Numbered from the stretch's first letter, positions 22,027 through 30,784 are shown. The stretch is DNA of 64,000 bases from Mesorhizobium sp. dw_380 (GCF_018588885.1 NZ_JAFFIW010000001.1:1-64000), one strand, 5' to 3'. The notes: generated from the letters alone by a model not told the origin. A program made the numbers and translations.

Positions 22027-22620
22027 ATGACTGAACGGCGCAAATCTCTGGAAACACAGGCCGAATTGCTGGATCGCGGCTGGCATCTGGCCCGCACGCC
22101 GCTGGAAATCGACGTCACCGAAGTCGAGTACGCGCTGATGCGCTCCTACGAGGCGTTCGGCCATTGGCAGGCCGAATGCCTCGCCACGGTGATCGAGTTT
22201 TCCGCCAGCGGACCGGAGAACGCGCTGCTCCACATCATCCGCATGAACGACCGTCCGAAAAGCGTGCGCGATCTTGCCCAGATGACCAACCGCGACGACA
22301 TTCCCAACATCCAGTACAGCTTGCGCAAATTGCTCAAGGGCGGTTTGATCACGCGCACCGGCAGCGGCAGGGCCGGCGTCACCTACGAAGTGACGCCGCT
22401 TGGACATCGCGTGACCGAGCGTTATGCCGACATCCGTTCCGTCCTGCTGATCGAAGCCGTGACGCGCATTCCCGAAATGGCCGACAAGCTCGAAGAGGTC
22501 GCGCGCACGCTCGAACTGATGACCGGCATCTACGAACAGGCGGCGCGCGCCGCCGCCACGCACCGCCGCCGGCATCCGAGGCCGGAGCCCGGCGGCGGCG
22601 CCGACGATGGCGCGGATTGA
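22027..22620 (+). CDS. MarR-type winged-helix regulator
   Basis: This 197-residue winged-helix protein has a MarR-like core. The recognition region is around SVRDLAQMTNRDDIPNIQYSL (about 78-98), the wing is GLITRTGSGRAGVTYEVT (about 105-122), and helices that should dimerise flank it. The C-terminal 20 residues are basic then Gly/Asp-rich and probably disordered. It is divergent from the flavin monooxygenase operon with one perfect palindrome between, so it most likely represses that operon and itself until the substrate binds. GGGGGAACAGGCAG precedes ATG 22027. Confidence 0.85.
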   Translation: MTERRKSLETQAELLDRGWHLARTPLEIDVTEVEYALMRSYEAFGHWQAECLATVIEFSASGPENALLHIIRMNDRPKSVRDLAQMTNRDDIPNIQYSLRKLLKGGLITRTGSGRAGVTYEVTPLGHRVTERYADIRSVLLIEAVTRIPEMADKLEEVARTLELMTGIYEQAARAAATHRRRHPRPEPGGGADDGAD

Positions 22621-22631
22621 ACCCTGGAGGC

Positions 22632-23522
22632 TCAGGCTTTCTGGCTTTGCGCCCTTGTGGTGATGAACACGCCGGCAGTGATGATGACGGCGCCGGCCCA
22701 GGTCAGCAGCTGATAGTGCTCGCCAAGGAAGATCGTGCCGGCAAACAAGCCGACGGCGGCCGCCACATAGCCGATCTGGCTGAGATAGACCGGGCCGCCG
22801 ACCGCCTGCAGCCGGAAGAAGAAGGCAAACATCGCCGACGCGGAGGCCACCTGCGCGACGACGATCAGCGGCACGCCGCCGAGCGGAACGAAAGCCTTGA
22901 CACCGAACAGGGCGAGAATGCCGGCGAGCAGCAGCGTTGCCGACGCCAGATGGCTGCCGACGGCCAGTTCGATCGGGCCGGTGCCTTTAGGCCAGTCGAC
23001 GGTGCGATAGATGTTGCCGGCGGCGAGACTGACCGGGATCAGCAATCCCATCACCACCCAGAACAGATCGGCCGGCTGGCCGGCCTCGCCGCGCGTTACC
23101 GCCACCATGACGGCGCCGACGAAGCCGACGGCGATGCCGATGATGCCCAGCATATTGGGGCGCCGGACACGCAGCAGGATCGAGAACACCAGGGTGATGA
23201 CAGGCGAAAGCGTGAACATGATGCCGGTGTAGCCGGCGCCCAGATGCGGTATGGCCGAGAACATCAACAGATTGGGAACGGCGTAAGACACCGCCGCGGT
23301 GACGAAGAAATAGCGCAGTTTGTGCAGGGTGAGCCGGATGCGCTGACCGCGCAGCAGAAGCACGCACAGCAGCACGCCGCCGGCGCCGAGCGAAATGACG
23401 AAGGCCCAGACCATGGCCGGCACGCCGGCCGCCGTGCCGAGCTTGCCGAAGGGCAGCGTCAGGCCGAGCAGGCCACCGGTGACGATAAGCAGGCCGAGCG
23501 CCGAATCCCAGAGAAGTTTCAT
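22632..23522 (-). CDS. EamA/DMT-family membrane exporter
   Basis: This is a ten-helix inner-membrane protein of the drug/metabolite transporter superfamily with two EamA repeats (about 8-135 and 150-290). The typical end-of-repeat pattern IFLGEHYQLLTWAGAVII is present near 275. It has 296 residues from ATG 23522, which has AAGG seven bases upstream; an in-frame codon at 23600 would add polar residues. It is divergent from a MarR gene, suggesting induced export of a small compound. The substrate is unknown. Confidence 0.87.
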   Translation of the reverse strand: MKLLWDSALGLLIVTGGLLGLTLPFGKLGTAAGVPAMVWAFVISLGAGGVLLCVLLLRGQRIRLTLHKLRYFFVTAAVSYAVPNLLMFSAIPHLGAGYTGIMFTLSPVITLVFSILLRVRRPNMLGIIGIAVGFVGAVMVAVTRGEAGQPADLFWVVMGLLIPVSLAAGNIYRTVDWPKGTGPIELAVGSHLASATLLLAGILALFGVKAFVPLGGVPLIVVAQVASASAMFAFFFRLQAVGGPVYLSQIGYVAAAVGLFAGTIFLGEHYQLLTWAGAVIITAGVFITTRAQSQKA

Positions 23523-23562
23523 GATCGAACCTTGTCGTGCGCGGCCTCTTGGCCAGCATTGC

Positions 23563-23577
23563 ATCTTGCGATAAGAT
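23563..23577. promoter_or_regulatory. Weak inverted repeat, possible MarR operator
   Basis: ATCTT-N5-AAGAT lies in the 97-bp gap between the divergent DMT exporter and MarR genes. A second short one, TCTT-N6-AAGA, sits at 23589-23602. Both are short enough to arise by chance. Confidence 0.25.
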
Positions 23578-23619
23578 AATGCAAAGATTCTTAACGTCAA
23601 GATATATGATGGTGAGACA

Positions 23620-24105
23620 ATGGACAGGGCAGCGCGAGCGATCGAGCAGTGGAAACGGGAGCGGCCGGATCTGGATGTCTCGCCGATGGGTGTGCTCGGG
23701 CGATTGAATGAGGCATCATCGCTGATCGCCCGCGATCGTCTCGCGCCGCTGTTTGCCCGTTATGGATTGCAGTCCGGGGAGTTCGATGTGCTGGCGACGC
23801 TGCGCCGCTCCGGATCACCCTACGCGCTGATGCCGACCGCGCTCTACGAAGCAACGATGGTGACGTCGGGCGCCATGACCAACCGGCTCGACCGGCTCGA
23901 AACCTCTGGGTTGATCAAGCGCGAGCCACACCCCAATGACCGGCGCGGCATCGTCGTGCGGCTGACCGAAAAGGGCCTCGCCTTGATCGACGAGGCTGTC
24001 ACCGCGCACGTTGCCAATGAGCACGAGATTCTCGCGGGCCTGACCCGTGCCGAACAGGAGACGCTTTCGCGTCTGCTCGAGAAATTGATCGGCAGCGTGA
24101 GCTAA
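23620..24105 (+). CDS. MarR-family transcriptional regulator
   Basis: This 161-residue protein has a full MarR layout. The helix-turn-helix is around LMPTALYEATMVTSGAMTNRL (about 69-89), followed by RLETSGLIKREPHPNDRRGIVVRLTEKG, in which DRR in the wing is the family hallmark. Helices at both ends should form the dimer. It probably controls the divergent DMT exporter gene through the 97-bp intergenic region. Only four bases separate its stop from the convergent DUF1178 gene. Confidence 0.92.
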   Translation: MDRAARAIEQWKRERPDLDVSPMGVLGRLNEASSLIARDRLAPLFARYGLQSGEFDVLATLRRSGSPYALMPTALYEATMVTSGAMTNRLDRLETSGLIKREPHPNDRRGIVVRLTEKGLALIDEAVTAHVANEHEILAGLTRAEQETLSRLLEKLIGSVS

Positions 24106-24109
24106 TCGC

Positions 24110-24535
24110 TTAGTTGCGGTCGTCCGGAAACACCGGGATCGGCATGAACTCGACGCCGTCATCAGCCAGGCTCTTGGCCTCGTCCAGCGTTGCCTCGCCA
24201 TAGATGCCGCGCGGGTCGGATTCGCCGAAGTGGATCTTGCGCGCTTCCTCGGCGAACTTGTCGCCGACATAGTCGGCATTCTCGCGCACCTTCTCGGCCA
24301 TCGCCTTCAGTTGCGCCATGGCTTGCTTCTGCGCCTCGCCCATGGCGAGCGCTATGGTTTCCTGCTTGCGCGCCGTCGAAACGGCGGGCGCCATCAGGGC
24401 CTTCTGCACCTTGTGCGAGCCGCAGCTCGGGCAATCGACAAAGCCGCGTTTCTTCTGGGTGTCGAAATCGTCATTGCTGCGAAACCAGCCCTCGAACTCG
24501 TGCTCGTTTTCGCAGATGAGGGAAAAGCGGATCAA
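24110..24535 (-). CDS. DUF1178 family protein
   Basis: This 141-residue protein has an N-terminal putative zinc ribbon: C8 with the CPSCGS pair near 35-38, within ICENEHEFEGWFRS and FVDCPSCGS. A helical Ala/Met/Lys-rich middle and a conserved C-terminal FGESDPRGIYGEAT segment follow. The function is unknown. Its start overlaps the stop of the nitrilase-family gene (ATGA), so it is co-translated with it; this pairing with nitrilase, grxC and comF genes recurs in rhizobia. Confidence 0.88.
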   Translation of the reverse strand: MIRFSLICENEHEFEGWFRSNDDFDTQKKRGFVDCPSCGSHKVQKALMAPAVSTARKQETIALAMGEAQKQAMAQLKAMAEKVRENADYVGDKFAEEARKIHFGESDPRGIYGEATLDEAKSLADDGVEFMPIPVFPDDRN

Positions 24536-25398
24536 GAGGCAGCACCCCTGAGACGCGGCGCCTCCAGCGCACCGGCATTGATGGTGAAATCCCGCGCATT
24601 CTTCAAATTGGGGATCTTCTTGCGCGCCGCGAGCGACTGCGCCGGGTCGATCTCGGCGACGATCACATCAGGCTCCTCATGCGCGGCTTCGGCGATGATG
24701 CGGCCCCACGGATCGACGATCAGCGAATGGCCATAGGTCTCGCGGCCGTCTTCATGCAGGCCGCCTTGCGCGGCGGCGACGACATAGGCGCCGTTCTCGA
24801 TGGCGCGGGCCCTCAGCAGCACATGCCAGTGTGCCTCGCCGGTCTGGCGGGTGAAGGCGGCGGGTACGGTCAAGAGATCGGCGCCGGCCAGCGCCTCGGC
24901 GCGGAACAATTGCGGGAAACGTAGGTCATAGCAGACCGCGAACCCCAGTTTCACGCCCGCGACCTCGGTCACGACAGCCTCGGTGCCCGGCTCGTAAGCG
25001 GCGGATTCGCGCCAGCTCTCGCCATTGTCGAGATCGACGTCGAACATGTGGATCTTGTCATAGGTGGCGAGCGTGGCGCCGTCCGGGCCGAACAGCAGCG
25101 CCCGGTTGGCGAGCTTGCCGTCGGCACGCAGGATGGCGGTCGAGCCTATATGCAGGAAGACGCCGAGTTCGCGCGCCAGCCTGTGCGCGGTTGCGACGAC
25201 GACGTCCTTGTCTTCGGATGTGAAGGAAGCGGCACGCGCTTGCCTGTCGCGGATCAGCGCTCCGGTCATTTCCGGCGTCTGGATGTAGGTCGCGCCTTGC
25301 GCCGCCGCCCTGCGCACCAGCCGTTCCAGATCGACCGCATTGCGCTCGGGGCTTTCGCCTGAACGCATCTGCACCGCCGCTGCCTTGAAAACACCCAT
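24532..25398 (-). CDS. Carbon-nitrogen hydrolase (nitrilase family, Nit1/YafV-like)
   Basis: This is a predicted amidase of the nitrilase superfamily with 288 residues. The catalytic Glu lies in TPEMTG near residue 43, the Lys in YDKIHMFDVDL near 116 and the Cys in FAVCYDLRFPQLFR near 150, so the triad is complete. The KIHMFD and CYDLRFP motifs match the Nit branch that repairs deaminated glutathione. ATG 25398 follows GAGGG; an in-frame codon at 25491 adds unrelated residues. It lies 10 bp downstream of grxC, and the pairing with a glutaredoxin fits a glutathione-linked role (inference). Confidence 0.9.
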   Translation of the reverse strand: MGVFKAAAVQMRSGESPERNAVDLERLVRRAAAQGATYIQTPEMTGALIRDRQARAASFTSEDKDVVVATAHRLARELGVFLHIGSTAILRADGKLANRALLFGPDGATLATYDKIHMFDVDLDNGESWRESAAYEPGTEAVVTEVAGVKLGFAVCYDLRFPQLFRAEALAGADLLTVPAAFTRQTGEAHWHVLLRARAIENGAYVVAAAQGGLHEDGRETYGHSLIVDPWGRIIAEAAHEEPDVIVAEIDPAQSLAARKKIPNLKNARDFTINAGALEAPRLRGAAS

Positions 25399-25408
25399 CG
25401 TCACACCC

Positions 25409-25678
25409 TCAAACCGTCGAGCCATTGGCGAGCAGTCTGTCCAGCTGGCCTTCGGCCTCCAGGTCATGGAGGTCGTCACAGCCGCCGACATGCCTGTCGC
25501 CGATGAAAATTTGCGGAAAGGTCGTACGCCCGTGAGCGCGCGAAATCATCTCCTGGCGCAGTTCCGGCGAAAACGAGGCGTCATGCTCGGTATAGGCGAC
25601 GCCCTTGCGCTCCAGCAGCCGCTTGGCTGCCGTGCAGTAGCCGCACATCATGCGCGTATAGATCGTGACATCGACCAT
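25409..25678 (-). CDS. grxC: Glutaredoxin 3
   Basis: This is a small thiol-disulfide oxidoreductase reduced by glutathione. The 89-residue protein has the dithiol active site C12-G-Y-C15, the cis-proline in TTFPQIFIG (about 52-60) and the GGCDDL glutathione-binding turn. A third Cys in GGC is typical of GrxC. The open frame continues far upstream through comF, but ATG 25678 is the only start that gives a clean glutaredoxin. It sits between comF (26 bp upstream) and the nitrilase-family gene. Confidence 0.95.
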   Translation of the reverse strand: MVDVTIYTRMMCGYCTAAKRLLERKGVAYTEHDASFSPELRQEMISRAHGRTTFPQIFIGDRHVGGCDDLHDLEAEGQLDRLLANGSTV

Positions 25679-25704
25679 GACGAAATTCCGCTTTCCTTGC
25701 CGAC

Positions 25705-26505
25705 CTATATAGTGGCGGAGTCGTCCGCCCGAAAGTCCCCCGGCAACACCCGGGCGAAGGTCAGCACGTCGACGGCGGCAGCACCTCCCCTTTTCAGCGC
25801 CTTGGTGGCCGCGCGCACGGTGGCGCCGGTGGTGTAGACATCGTCGATCAGAAGCACCCTGCGGCCGGCAATCTCGATTTCCGTGTCGGCAGGCACGCGA
25901 AAGGCGGCGCGTACATTCTCCTCGCGCTCCTGCCGTTCCAGCCCGACCTGCTGGCGGGTGAGTTTCACGCGACGCATGGCGGAAGGCGCGAAAGGCAGCC
26001 CGCTGAGTTCGCAAACCGCCCGCGCCAGTTCCGCCGACTGGTTGAAGCGCCGCCTGAAGAACCGCCGCCAGTGCAGCGGCACCGGCACCACCACATCGGC
26101 ATCGGCGATGAGATCGGCGCCGGCGCGCACCATCCAGCGCGCCATCCATGGCGCGAGATCGGTGCGATCCTGGTATTTCAGCCCTTGCACCATCTGGCGG
26201 GCAACGCCTGAATAGGCGACAGCCGCCCGCGCCCGTTCGAAGGGCGGCGGATCGGCGATTGCCTCGGCCGAGAGAAAGCCCTCGCCCATATGATGGGTGA
26301 ACGGCGTGCCCATCACCGGGCACCAGGGCCGCTCCAAAAGCCGCAGCTTCGGCCAGCAGGTGCCGCACAGCACCCCAGGCTGCGAGACATGCCGGCGGCA
26401 GCCCGCGCAAACCGGCGGAAACAGGATGCGCGCCGGCCAGCCGAGGGCCGACCGGGCGAGGCTCCCGATCTCGATGGACTTGATCTTGGACCTCCGATCG
26501 GCCAC
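25705..26505 (-). CDS. ComF-family phosphoribosyltransferase-like protein
   Basis: This 266-residue protein has an N-terminal double zinc-knuckle (CAGC and CGTC, about 33-50) and a C-terminal type-I phosphoribosyltransferase domain with the PRPP loop VLLIDDVYTTGAT (about 220-232). In competent bacteria ComF helps move incoming single-stranded DNA; the alphaproteobacterial members have no proven role and may be salvage enzymes. It is first in a minus-strand run with grxC, the nitrilase-family gene and DUF1178, and divergent from a methyltransferase gene by about 64 bp. Confidence 0.88.
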   Translation of the reverse strand: MADRRSKIKSIEIGSLARSALGWPARILFPPVCAGCRRHVSQPGVLCGTCWPKLRLLERPWCPVMGTPFTHHMGEGFLSAEAIADPPPFERARAAVAYSGVARQMVQGLKYQDRTDLAPWMARWMVRAGADLIADADVVVPVPLHWRRFFRRRFNQSAELARAVCELSGLPFAPSAMRRVKLTRQQVGLERQEREENVRAAFRVPADTEIEIAGRRVLLIDDVYTTGATVRAATKALKRGGAAAVDVLTFARVLPGDFRADDSATI

Positions 26506-26569
26506 GTGGTTGGTTCTCCGCGCCAGCTGTACCAGCTATATCAGGATGCGGACAAACAAGGACCCGCCC

Positions 26570-27442
26570 GTGCAGCCGATAATGGATACCTCTCTGTGGC
26601 TGGCGCACAAGCGGCGTGCGCTCACCCATCCGGTTGACGGTGCCGATTTCCTGATGAATCGCGCCGTCGAGGACCTTGCCGAACGGCTGGGTGCCGTCGA
26701 GCGCAGGTTCGGCAAGGCGGCGGTGCTGTTTTGTCAGACCTCGGCCGCGGCTGACGCGCTCGCCACGAGCGGCAAGGTGACGGATATCATCCGCGTCGAG
26801 ACGGACGCTGCTTTCCTGAACGGCGCTGCCGGCTCGATCGCACCGTTGGAAACCGTACCGTTCGACCCGGAAAGCCTCGATCTGGCGGTGTCGCTTCTGT
26901 CGCTGCAGGCGATGAATGACATTCCCGGCATGCTGATCCAGATCCGCCGCGCGCTGCGGCCAGACGGGCTTTTCCTCGGTGCCTTCGCCGGCGCCGGCAC
27001 GCTCGGCGAGCTGCGCGAAAGCCTGCTTGCGGCCGAGACCGAGCTCTACGGCGGCGCCAGTCCGCGCGTCATCCCGTTCACCGATGTGCGCGATGCCGGT
27101 GCGCTGCTGCAGCGCGCCGGTCTCGCTTTGCCGGTTGCCGACGTCGAGACCGTGACGGTTCGCTATGCCAACCTGTTTGCCCTGATGGCGGATCTGCGCG
27201 CCATGGGCGAAACCAGCGCGCTTGCCGATCGCAGCCGGCGGCCGGGCTCACGCAGGCTGTTTGCCCGCGCCGCCGAAATCTATGCCGAGCGGTTTTCCGA
27301 CCCTGATGGCCGGGTAAGGGCAAGCTTCTCGATCGTCTGGATGTCAGGTTGGGCACCCGATGCATCGCAGCAAAAACCGCTGAAGCCCGGTTCAGCCAAG
27401 ATTTCGTTGAAGGCTGTGTTAGAGGGACGCGAGGGGCAATGA
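26570..27442 (+). CDS. SAM-dependent methyltransferase-like protein (BioC/NDUFAF5-like)
   Basis: This is a predicted class-I methyltransferase fold of about 290 residues. The post-I region VPFDPESLDLAVSLLSLQAMND and LIQIRRALRPDGLFLGAFAG resemble BioC and the complex I assembly factor NDUFAF5. The usual glycine-rich SAM loop is weak here (the first strand reads VLFCQTSAAAD), so enzymatic activity is uncertain. I favour GTG 26570 with AAGGA upstream; ATG 26546 and ATG 26582 are alternatives. It is divergent from comF. Confidence 0.78.
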   Translation: MQPIMDTSLWLAHKRRALTHPVDGADFLMNRAVEDLAERLGAVERRFGKAAVLFCQTSAAADALATSGKVTDIIRVETDAAFLNGAAGSIAPLETVPFDPESLDLAVSLLSLQAMNDIPGMLIQIRRALRPDGLFLGAFAGAGTLGELRESLLAAETELYGGASPRVIPFTDVRDAGALLQRAGLALPVADVETVTVRYANLFALMADLRAMGETSALADRSRRPGSRRLFARAAEIYAERFSDPDGRVRASFSIVWMSGWAPDASQQKPLKPGSAKISLKAVLEGREGQ

Positions 27443-27464
27443 CCCCTCCGCGGACGCGCGCAAG

Positions 27465-27644
27465 TCAGGGTGCGAAGGCGTTCGCAAGCCTGCTGGAGTT
27501 GTCGCTGAACAGCCAGGTGATCGAATTGAAGACTTGGTTGATGCCACCGACGATCGTCAGCGACAGCACGGCGACGATCAGGCCGTATTCGATGGCCGTG
27601 GCGCCCTCTTCGTCGGTCAGGAAACGCAGCAGCACTGTTCTCAT
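27465..27644 (-). CDS. Flp/Fap-family type IVb pilin
   Basis: This is a 59-residue pilin precursor. The short leader ends in DEEGATAIEYG, with the conserved Glu and Tyr (EY) after the cleavage site, followed by one hydrophobic helix (LIVAVLSLTIVGGI) that packs the pilus core. It would be cut by a CpaA-type peptidase and assembled by a Tad machine, but no cpa/tad genes are in this window, so it is an orphan copy. ATG 27644 is preceded by GGGGG; the codon before it is GTG. Confidence 0.88.
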   Translation of the reverse strand: MRTVLLRFLTDEEGATAIEYGLIVAVLSLTIVGGINQVFNSITWLFSDNSSRLANAFAP

Positions 27645-27753
27645 CACCTCGACCCCCGTTGCCAGGACCTTACCGCCGATCTGTTAAGAAAGGTTAACGG
27701 CAAAGGCTTAACAGGCGATGAAACCACCGCCTTTAGAAAATATGTTAACCATG

Positions 27754-28071
27754 TCAGCAGGCGCCGCTGGTCCTGCCGTCAGTCCCGATGATGCACACCG
27801 AACCGGGCTGCGGCTGCAGCACGCTGCGGCGCACCGTATAGGTGGTGCGATGGCTGATCGAGCCGGTTGCCGTCATGTCGAGGCCGCCGGGAAAATCATC
27901 GCGCACCGATTGCGAGCGCGTCTGGCTGTCGAGAAAAGGGGTTGCGATCAGCGCCAGCGCCACCGCGGCCGATCCGAACAGCAGGGTCACGCGCAGGATG
28001 CCCATGCCGGCATCGGCGGCACGAAAGCCGCGGTCGGGCCGGATCGAATCCCAATCCCTGTCTAGGCTCAT
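27754..28071 (-). CDS. Hypothetical membrane protein
   Basis: I do not recognise a family. The 105-residue protein has a charged head of about 24 residues, one hydrophobic segment (ILRVTLLFGSAAVALALIATPF, about 25-46), then a polar tail predicted outside the membrane with two late cysteines (VCIIG and the final C). It lies on the same strand as, and 110 bp upstream of, the Flp pilin gene, so a link to pilus function is possible but unproven. Confidence 0.6.
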   Translation of the reverse strand: MSLDRDWDSIRPDRGFRAADAGMGILRVTLLFGSAAVALALIATPFLDSQTRSQSVRDDFPGGLDMTATGSISHRTTYTVRRSVLQPQPGSVCIIGTDGRTSGAC

Positions 28072-28200
28072 GCTATCGCTCCCCAGTGAATCGGCGACGC
28101 GGCCGCGACGACACGGCCATGCGTCAATTTTTCACGATGAGATAAATCTTCCATTAACGCTGGCTGATATGGACCGTGTTTCCGATCCGTCCCCCGATCT

Positions 28201-28623
28201 CTAGAGGAGATCGATGAGAAACGGGATCAACGGCGCGTCGGCCGGCGGCATCGGATAGTCGCGCATTTGCTTTGGCCGCACCCATTTCAGCGCCTGCCCT
28301 TCCCTGGGTTGGGCAATGCCGCGGAAACGGCGGCAGACAAACAGCGGCATCAAGAGATGGAAGTCGTCATAGGAATGGCTGGCGAAGGTGAGCGGCGCCA
28401 GGCATGGAATCTCGGTCTCGATGCCGATCTCTTCATGCAGTTCGCGGATGAGGCACTGTTCCGGCGTCTCGCCGGGCTCGACCTTGCCGCCCGGAAATTC
28501 CCACAGGCCGGCAAGCTGCTTGCCCTCGGGGCGCTGCGCCAGGAGCACGCGGCCGTCGGCGTCGACCAGCGCGCAGGCGGCAACCAGCAGCAGCCGCTTG
28601 CCGGGATTCGCAAGATCATTCAT
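28201..28623 (-). CDS. mutT: MutT-type Nudix hydrolase (8-oxo-dGTP diphosphatase)
   Basis: This 140-residue enzyme of the Nudix family probably cleans oxidised nucleotides such as 8-oxo-dGTP. The Nudix box runs from GGKVEPGE through REL to EEIGI (about 43-65) with all catalytic Glu residues. A WVRPKQMRDYPMP tail is typical of MutT. ATG 28623 overlaps the last bases of the GNAT gene, so it is translationally coupled; the in-frame codons further upstream lie inside that gene. A rhizobial argJ-GNAT-mutT order supports an operon. Confidence 0.92.
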   Translation of the reverse strand: MNDLANPGKRLLLVAACALVDADGRVLLAQRPEGKQLAGLWEFPGGKVEPGETPEQCLIRELHEEIGIETEIPCLAPLTFASHSYDDFHLLMPLFVCRRFRGIAQPREGQALKWVRPKQMRDYPMPPADAPLIPFLIDLL

Positions 28624-29368
28624 GTCCGGGCGGCCGGCGATAGTGGTAGCGATAGACCTCATCGAAACCGAGCGACCGATAGAGCGCCAGCGCCGGCACA
28701 TTGCCGGCCTCGACCTGCAGCCAGGCTTCCCGCGCGCCGCGCAGCCTCGCCCATTTCAGCGCCGACCGGATCAGGTTGCGGCCGTGCCCCTTGTTGCGCG
28801 CCGACTTGTCGGTGGCGACCTCGAACAGGCCGGCGAGATCGCCGTCATGCACGCAGATCAGCGTCGCCAGCGCTTCGGCTCCATCTTCGAGAGCGAACAA
28901 GCCAGCCTCGGGCTGGATGGCGCCGATGATCTCCGACAGGCCGGGCCGCAGCGAAACGTCCGAGCCGCTGACCTTGAGCGACGCGCCGATGAAGCGGCTG
29001 ATATCCTTGAGCGGAATCTGGTCCATGGCGGCGTCGAGCTGCGCGTCGGCCAGCGGCAACCGCATGACCAGCGATTCGTCGAACCGGCTCCAGCCCCCCT
29101 CGTCGAGATGGCTGGCCAGGTCAGGACCTGACAGCGGCGACATGCGGAAGGTCAGCGGCCTTCCATAGGCGTCGAAACGACGGCTGGCGCGCCCGATGCG
29201 GTCGGCAATGTGCTGGGTGTCGCCGGGATCGAGCGGATTGACCGAATTCAGCCGCTTGGCCGGATGGCCGGCGGTCAGCCGCACCACCCAGGTGCCGTCA
29301 TAGTGGACGGCGGCCGCCGGCCAGGCGCGAAAGCCGGCCGCCTCATAGCGGCGCACGGTCGCGAGCAT
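28616..29368 (-). CDS. GNAT-family N-acetyltransferase
   Basis: This is a predicted acetyltransferase of about 250 residues. The C-terminal GNAT domain (about 135-245) shows AGLFEVATDKSARNKGHGRNLI, whose K-G-H-G-R matches the acetyl-CoA loop (Q/R-x-x-G-x-G/A), and a late LALYRSLGFDEVYRYHYR. The N-terminal half looks like a second degenerate GNAT fold. The substrate is unknown. I place the start at ATG 29368; a TTG at 29389 with CGGAG upstream would add seven residues. It lies directly between argJ and mutT and overlaps mutT. Confidence 0.82.
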   Translation of the reverse strand: MLATVRRYEAAGFRAWPAAAVHYDGTWVVRLTAGHPAKRLNSVNPLDPGDTQHIADRIGRASRRFDAYGRPLTFRMSPLSGPDLASHLDEGGWSRFDESLVMRLPLADAQLDAAMDQIPLKDISRFIGASLKVSGSDVSLRPGLSEIIGAIQPEAGLFALEDGAEALATLICVHDGDLAGLFEVATDKSARNKGHGRNLIRSALKWARLRGAREAWLQVEAGNVPALALYRSLGFDEVYRYHYRRPPGHE

Positions 29369-29397
29369 GCTTGCGGGGTGGCGCGAAACCAAGGCGA

Positions 29398-30639
29398 TCA
29401 GCTCCGGTAATCGCCATTGATGGCGACATATTCCTTGGTGAGATCGCAGGTCCACACCGTCGCCTTGCCGCGGCCAATGCCGATATCGGCACGGATGCGG
29501 ATATCGTCGCGCTTCATGTAGGTCGAAGTCTTTTCCTCCGAATAGGCAGGGTCGCGCTCGCCCTCATGCGCCAGCCTGTTGTCGCCGAACCAGATCGACA
29601 GCCGGTCGCGGTCGGCGGGCTCGCCGGCCTTGCCGACGGCCATGACGACCCGGCCCCAATTGGCGTCCTCGCCGGCGACCGCCGTCTTGACCAGCGGCGA
29701 ATTGGCGATCGACAGCGCTATGCGCTTGGCCGAGCGCGCCGATTTCGCGCCGGTGACGGTGACTTCGACCTGCTTGCGGGCACCCTCGCCGTCGCGCACC
29801 ACCTGCAGCGCCAGCGACTTCAGCACCTTGCCGAGCGCCCGGCGGAACGTGCCGAGGCGGGCATCCCTGGGGTCGGTTATTTCTGGAGCGCCGCGCTTCG
29901 CGGCCTTGCCGGTTGCGAAGATCAGAAGCGTGTCGCTGGTCGACGTATCGCTGTCGACGGTCACCGCATTGAAGGTCTTGGCCGTGCCGCGCGACAGCAG
30001 ATCCTGCAGCACCGGCGCCGCGATCGGCGCGTCGGTGGCGATGAAGGACAGCATCGTCGCCATATCGGGGGCGATCATGCCGGCCCCCTTGGAGATACCA
30101 TTGATGGTGACATTGGTGTCGCCGAGCTTGACCGTCTGCGTCGCCACTTTCGGATAGGTGTCCGTGGTCATGATGGCCTTCGCCGCCTCGGTCCACAGGT
30201 CGGGCTTGCCGTCGCTGACCAGCCCGGCGAGCAGGTGGCTGAACTTGGTGGTGTCGAGCGGCTCGCCGATGACGCCGGTCGAGGCCAGGAAAACCTCTCC
30301 TGCCGCGCAGCCGGCCGCCTTGGCTGCCGCCTCGCCCGTCAGCGCGGTGGATTCGCGGCCTTTCCTGCCGGTGAAGGCGTTGGCGTTACCGGAATTGACG
30401 ACCAGCACCCGGGCCTTGCCGGCGCCAAGGTTCTGCCGGCAGAAATCGACCGGTGCCGACGGGCATTTCGACTTCGTGAACACGCCGGCGACCGTGGTGC
30501 CGGGATCGAAGACCATGGCCAGAAGGTCGGTACGGTTCTTGTACTTTATCCCCGCTTCGGCGGTGGCGATGCGCACCCCTTCGATGACAGGCATCTTGGG
30601 GTATTTCTTCGGCGCGAGCGGCGAAATCGTCGTGGACAT
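29398..30639 (-). CDS. argJ: Bifunctional ornithine acetyltransferase / N-acetylglutamate synthase
   Basis: ArgJ moves the acetyl group from acetylornithine to glutamate in the cyclic arginine pathway and may also use acetyl-CoA. The 413-residue precursor cleaves itself before the nucleophile T195 in MATMLSF, giving two subunits. The substrate loop [12 protein letters not shown] (about 52-63) and the C-terminal [11 protein letters not shown] are as expected. ATG 30639 is the start because upstream codons have no family match. The gene heads a likely operon with the GNAT and mutT genes. Confidence 0.96.
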   Translation of the reverse strand: MSTTISPLAPKKYPKMPVIEGVRIATAEAGIKYKNRTDLLAMVFDPGTTVAGVFTKSKCPSAPVDFCRQNLGAGKARVLVVNSGNANAFTGRKGRESTALTGEAAAKAAGCAAGEVFLASTGVIGEPLDTTKFSHLLAGLVSDGKPDLWTEAAKAIMTTDTYPKVATQTVKLGDTNVTINGISKGAGMIAPDMATMLSFIATDAPIAAPVLQDLLSRGTAKTFNAVTVDSDTSTSDTLLIFATGKAAKRGAPEITDPRDARLGTFRRALGKVLKSLALQVVRDGEGARKQVEVTVTGAKSARSAKRIALSIANSPLVKTAVAGEDANWGRVVMAVGKAGEPADRDRLSIWFGDNRLAHEGERDPAYSEEKTSTYMKRDDIRIRADIGIGRGKATVWTCDLTKEYVAINGDYRS

Positions 30640-30754
30640 GGGACCTCGGGCGGGAAAATCGCAAGGGAAGGCCGGTTTGCCCGATACGACGCGCGGGCGC
30701 AAGGGCGTTTTGTCGGCGCTTGCCGGGCGGCAAACCCACCCCGGAGCTTTCCCC

Positions 30755-30784
30755 CAGTCCATGGAAAAACAGTCCATGGAAAAA
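30755..30784. repeat. 15-bp tandem repeat upstream of the TetR gene
   Basis: CAGTCCATGGAAAAA occurs twice in direct succession (30755-30769 and 30770-30784) in the 213-bp gap between the divergent argJ and TetR genes. It is likely a recent slippage duplication. Confidence 0.8.

Noticed and set aside
23589..23602. TCTT-N6-AAGA inverted repeat as a MarR operator
   Set aside because: Four-base arms are too short to separate from chance.
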